Below, in pieces: positions 33,302 through 33,303 of a stretch of 33,303 nucleotides of DNA (positions within the stretch are counted from its first letter, which is position 1; each line of letters starts with the position of its first letter). The notes beneath the pieces are model-generated. The model was not told the origin of the DNA and ran no database searches. It saw only the letters and a list, made by a program, of their open reading frames with translations. Source of the DNA: Clostridia bacterium (GTDB lineage: Bacteria; Bacillota; Clostridia; Oscillospirales; Acutalibacteraceae); assembly GCA_017517135.1 (NCBI GenBank), contig JAFXAK010000023.1:1-33303 (forward strand), read 5' to 3'. The position numbers and the translations under genes were made by a program.

Positions 33302-33303
33302 CA

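Overview
The window looks like a chromosomal segment of an endospore-forming Clostridia bacterium, probably an uncultured gut member of the Oscillospirales/Ruminococcaceae side. Reasons: a stage II sporulation phosphatase (SpoIIE), a SleB-type spore cortex hydrolase, DnaD and DnaI-like replication proteins, DUF951/DUF3842/DUF3048 proteins typical of Firmicutes, AGGAGG-type ribosome binding sites, AT-rich intergenic DNA and many intrinsic terminators. The taxon is an inference from gene content, not from a marker search.

Left part (181-8786, minus strand): an almost gapless co-directional run reads DUF951 protein, prfA (RF1), a fused Sua5/CoaE protein, an M18 aminopeptidase, a DnaD-domain protein, a DnaI/DnaC-like loader, a GPH-family sugar symporter and a lipoprotein. 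It joins translation termination, tRNA t6A and CoA synthesis, replication initiation and sugar import. A divergent S1-domain protein (8887-9810) follows. Then come birA with an MFS transporter (minus), a small PC4/YdbC-like protein (minus), and a divergent Gly-rich membrane protein with a TPM-like domain and a zinc ribbon (plus).

Middle part (13993-24371): rlmB, a very large membrane protein and a GH27 alpha-galactosidase form a minus-strand run. The large protein has the fold order of a P-type ATPase but its phosphorylation motif is gone. On the plus strand follow spoIIE and a U32 family protein.

Right part: two AT-rich orphan genes with near-consensus sigma-A promoters look acquired: an AAA_14/DUF4143 ATPase (24455-25903) and a 281-residue protein with a ribbon-helix-helix-like start (31331-32176). 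Between them lie a secreted GH30 glycosidase, DUF3842, an HD hydrolase, a DUF3048 lipoprotein (all minus) and trpS (plus). SleB closes the coding part, and the last 170 bases hold two tandem consensus promoters with A-tracts and a leader hairpin, which suggests an rRNA or other stable-RNA operon just beyond the edge.

The most distinctive non-coding signal is a family of palindromic, MITE-like elements present three times (about 13.75, 19.65 and 30.86 kb) plus one decayed fragment. Each has perfect 28-30 bp inverted arms, each arm is itself a hairpin, and sequence differences between copies are compensated in the stems. The most distinctive gene is the apparent pseudo-P-type ATPase. No tRNA, rRNA, CRISPR array, integrase or transposase gene was recognised.
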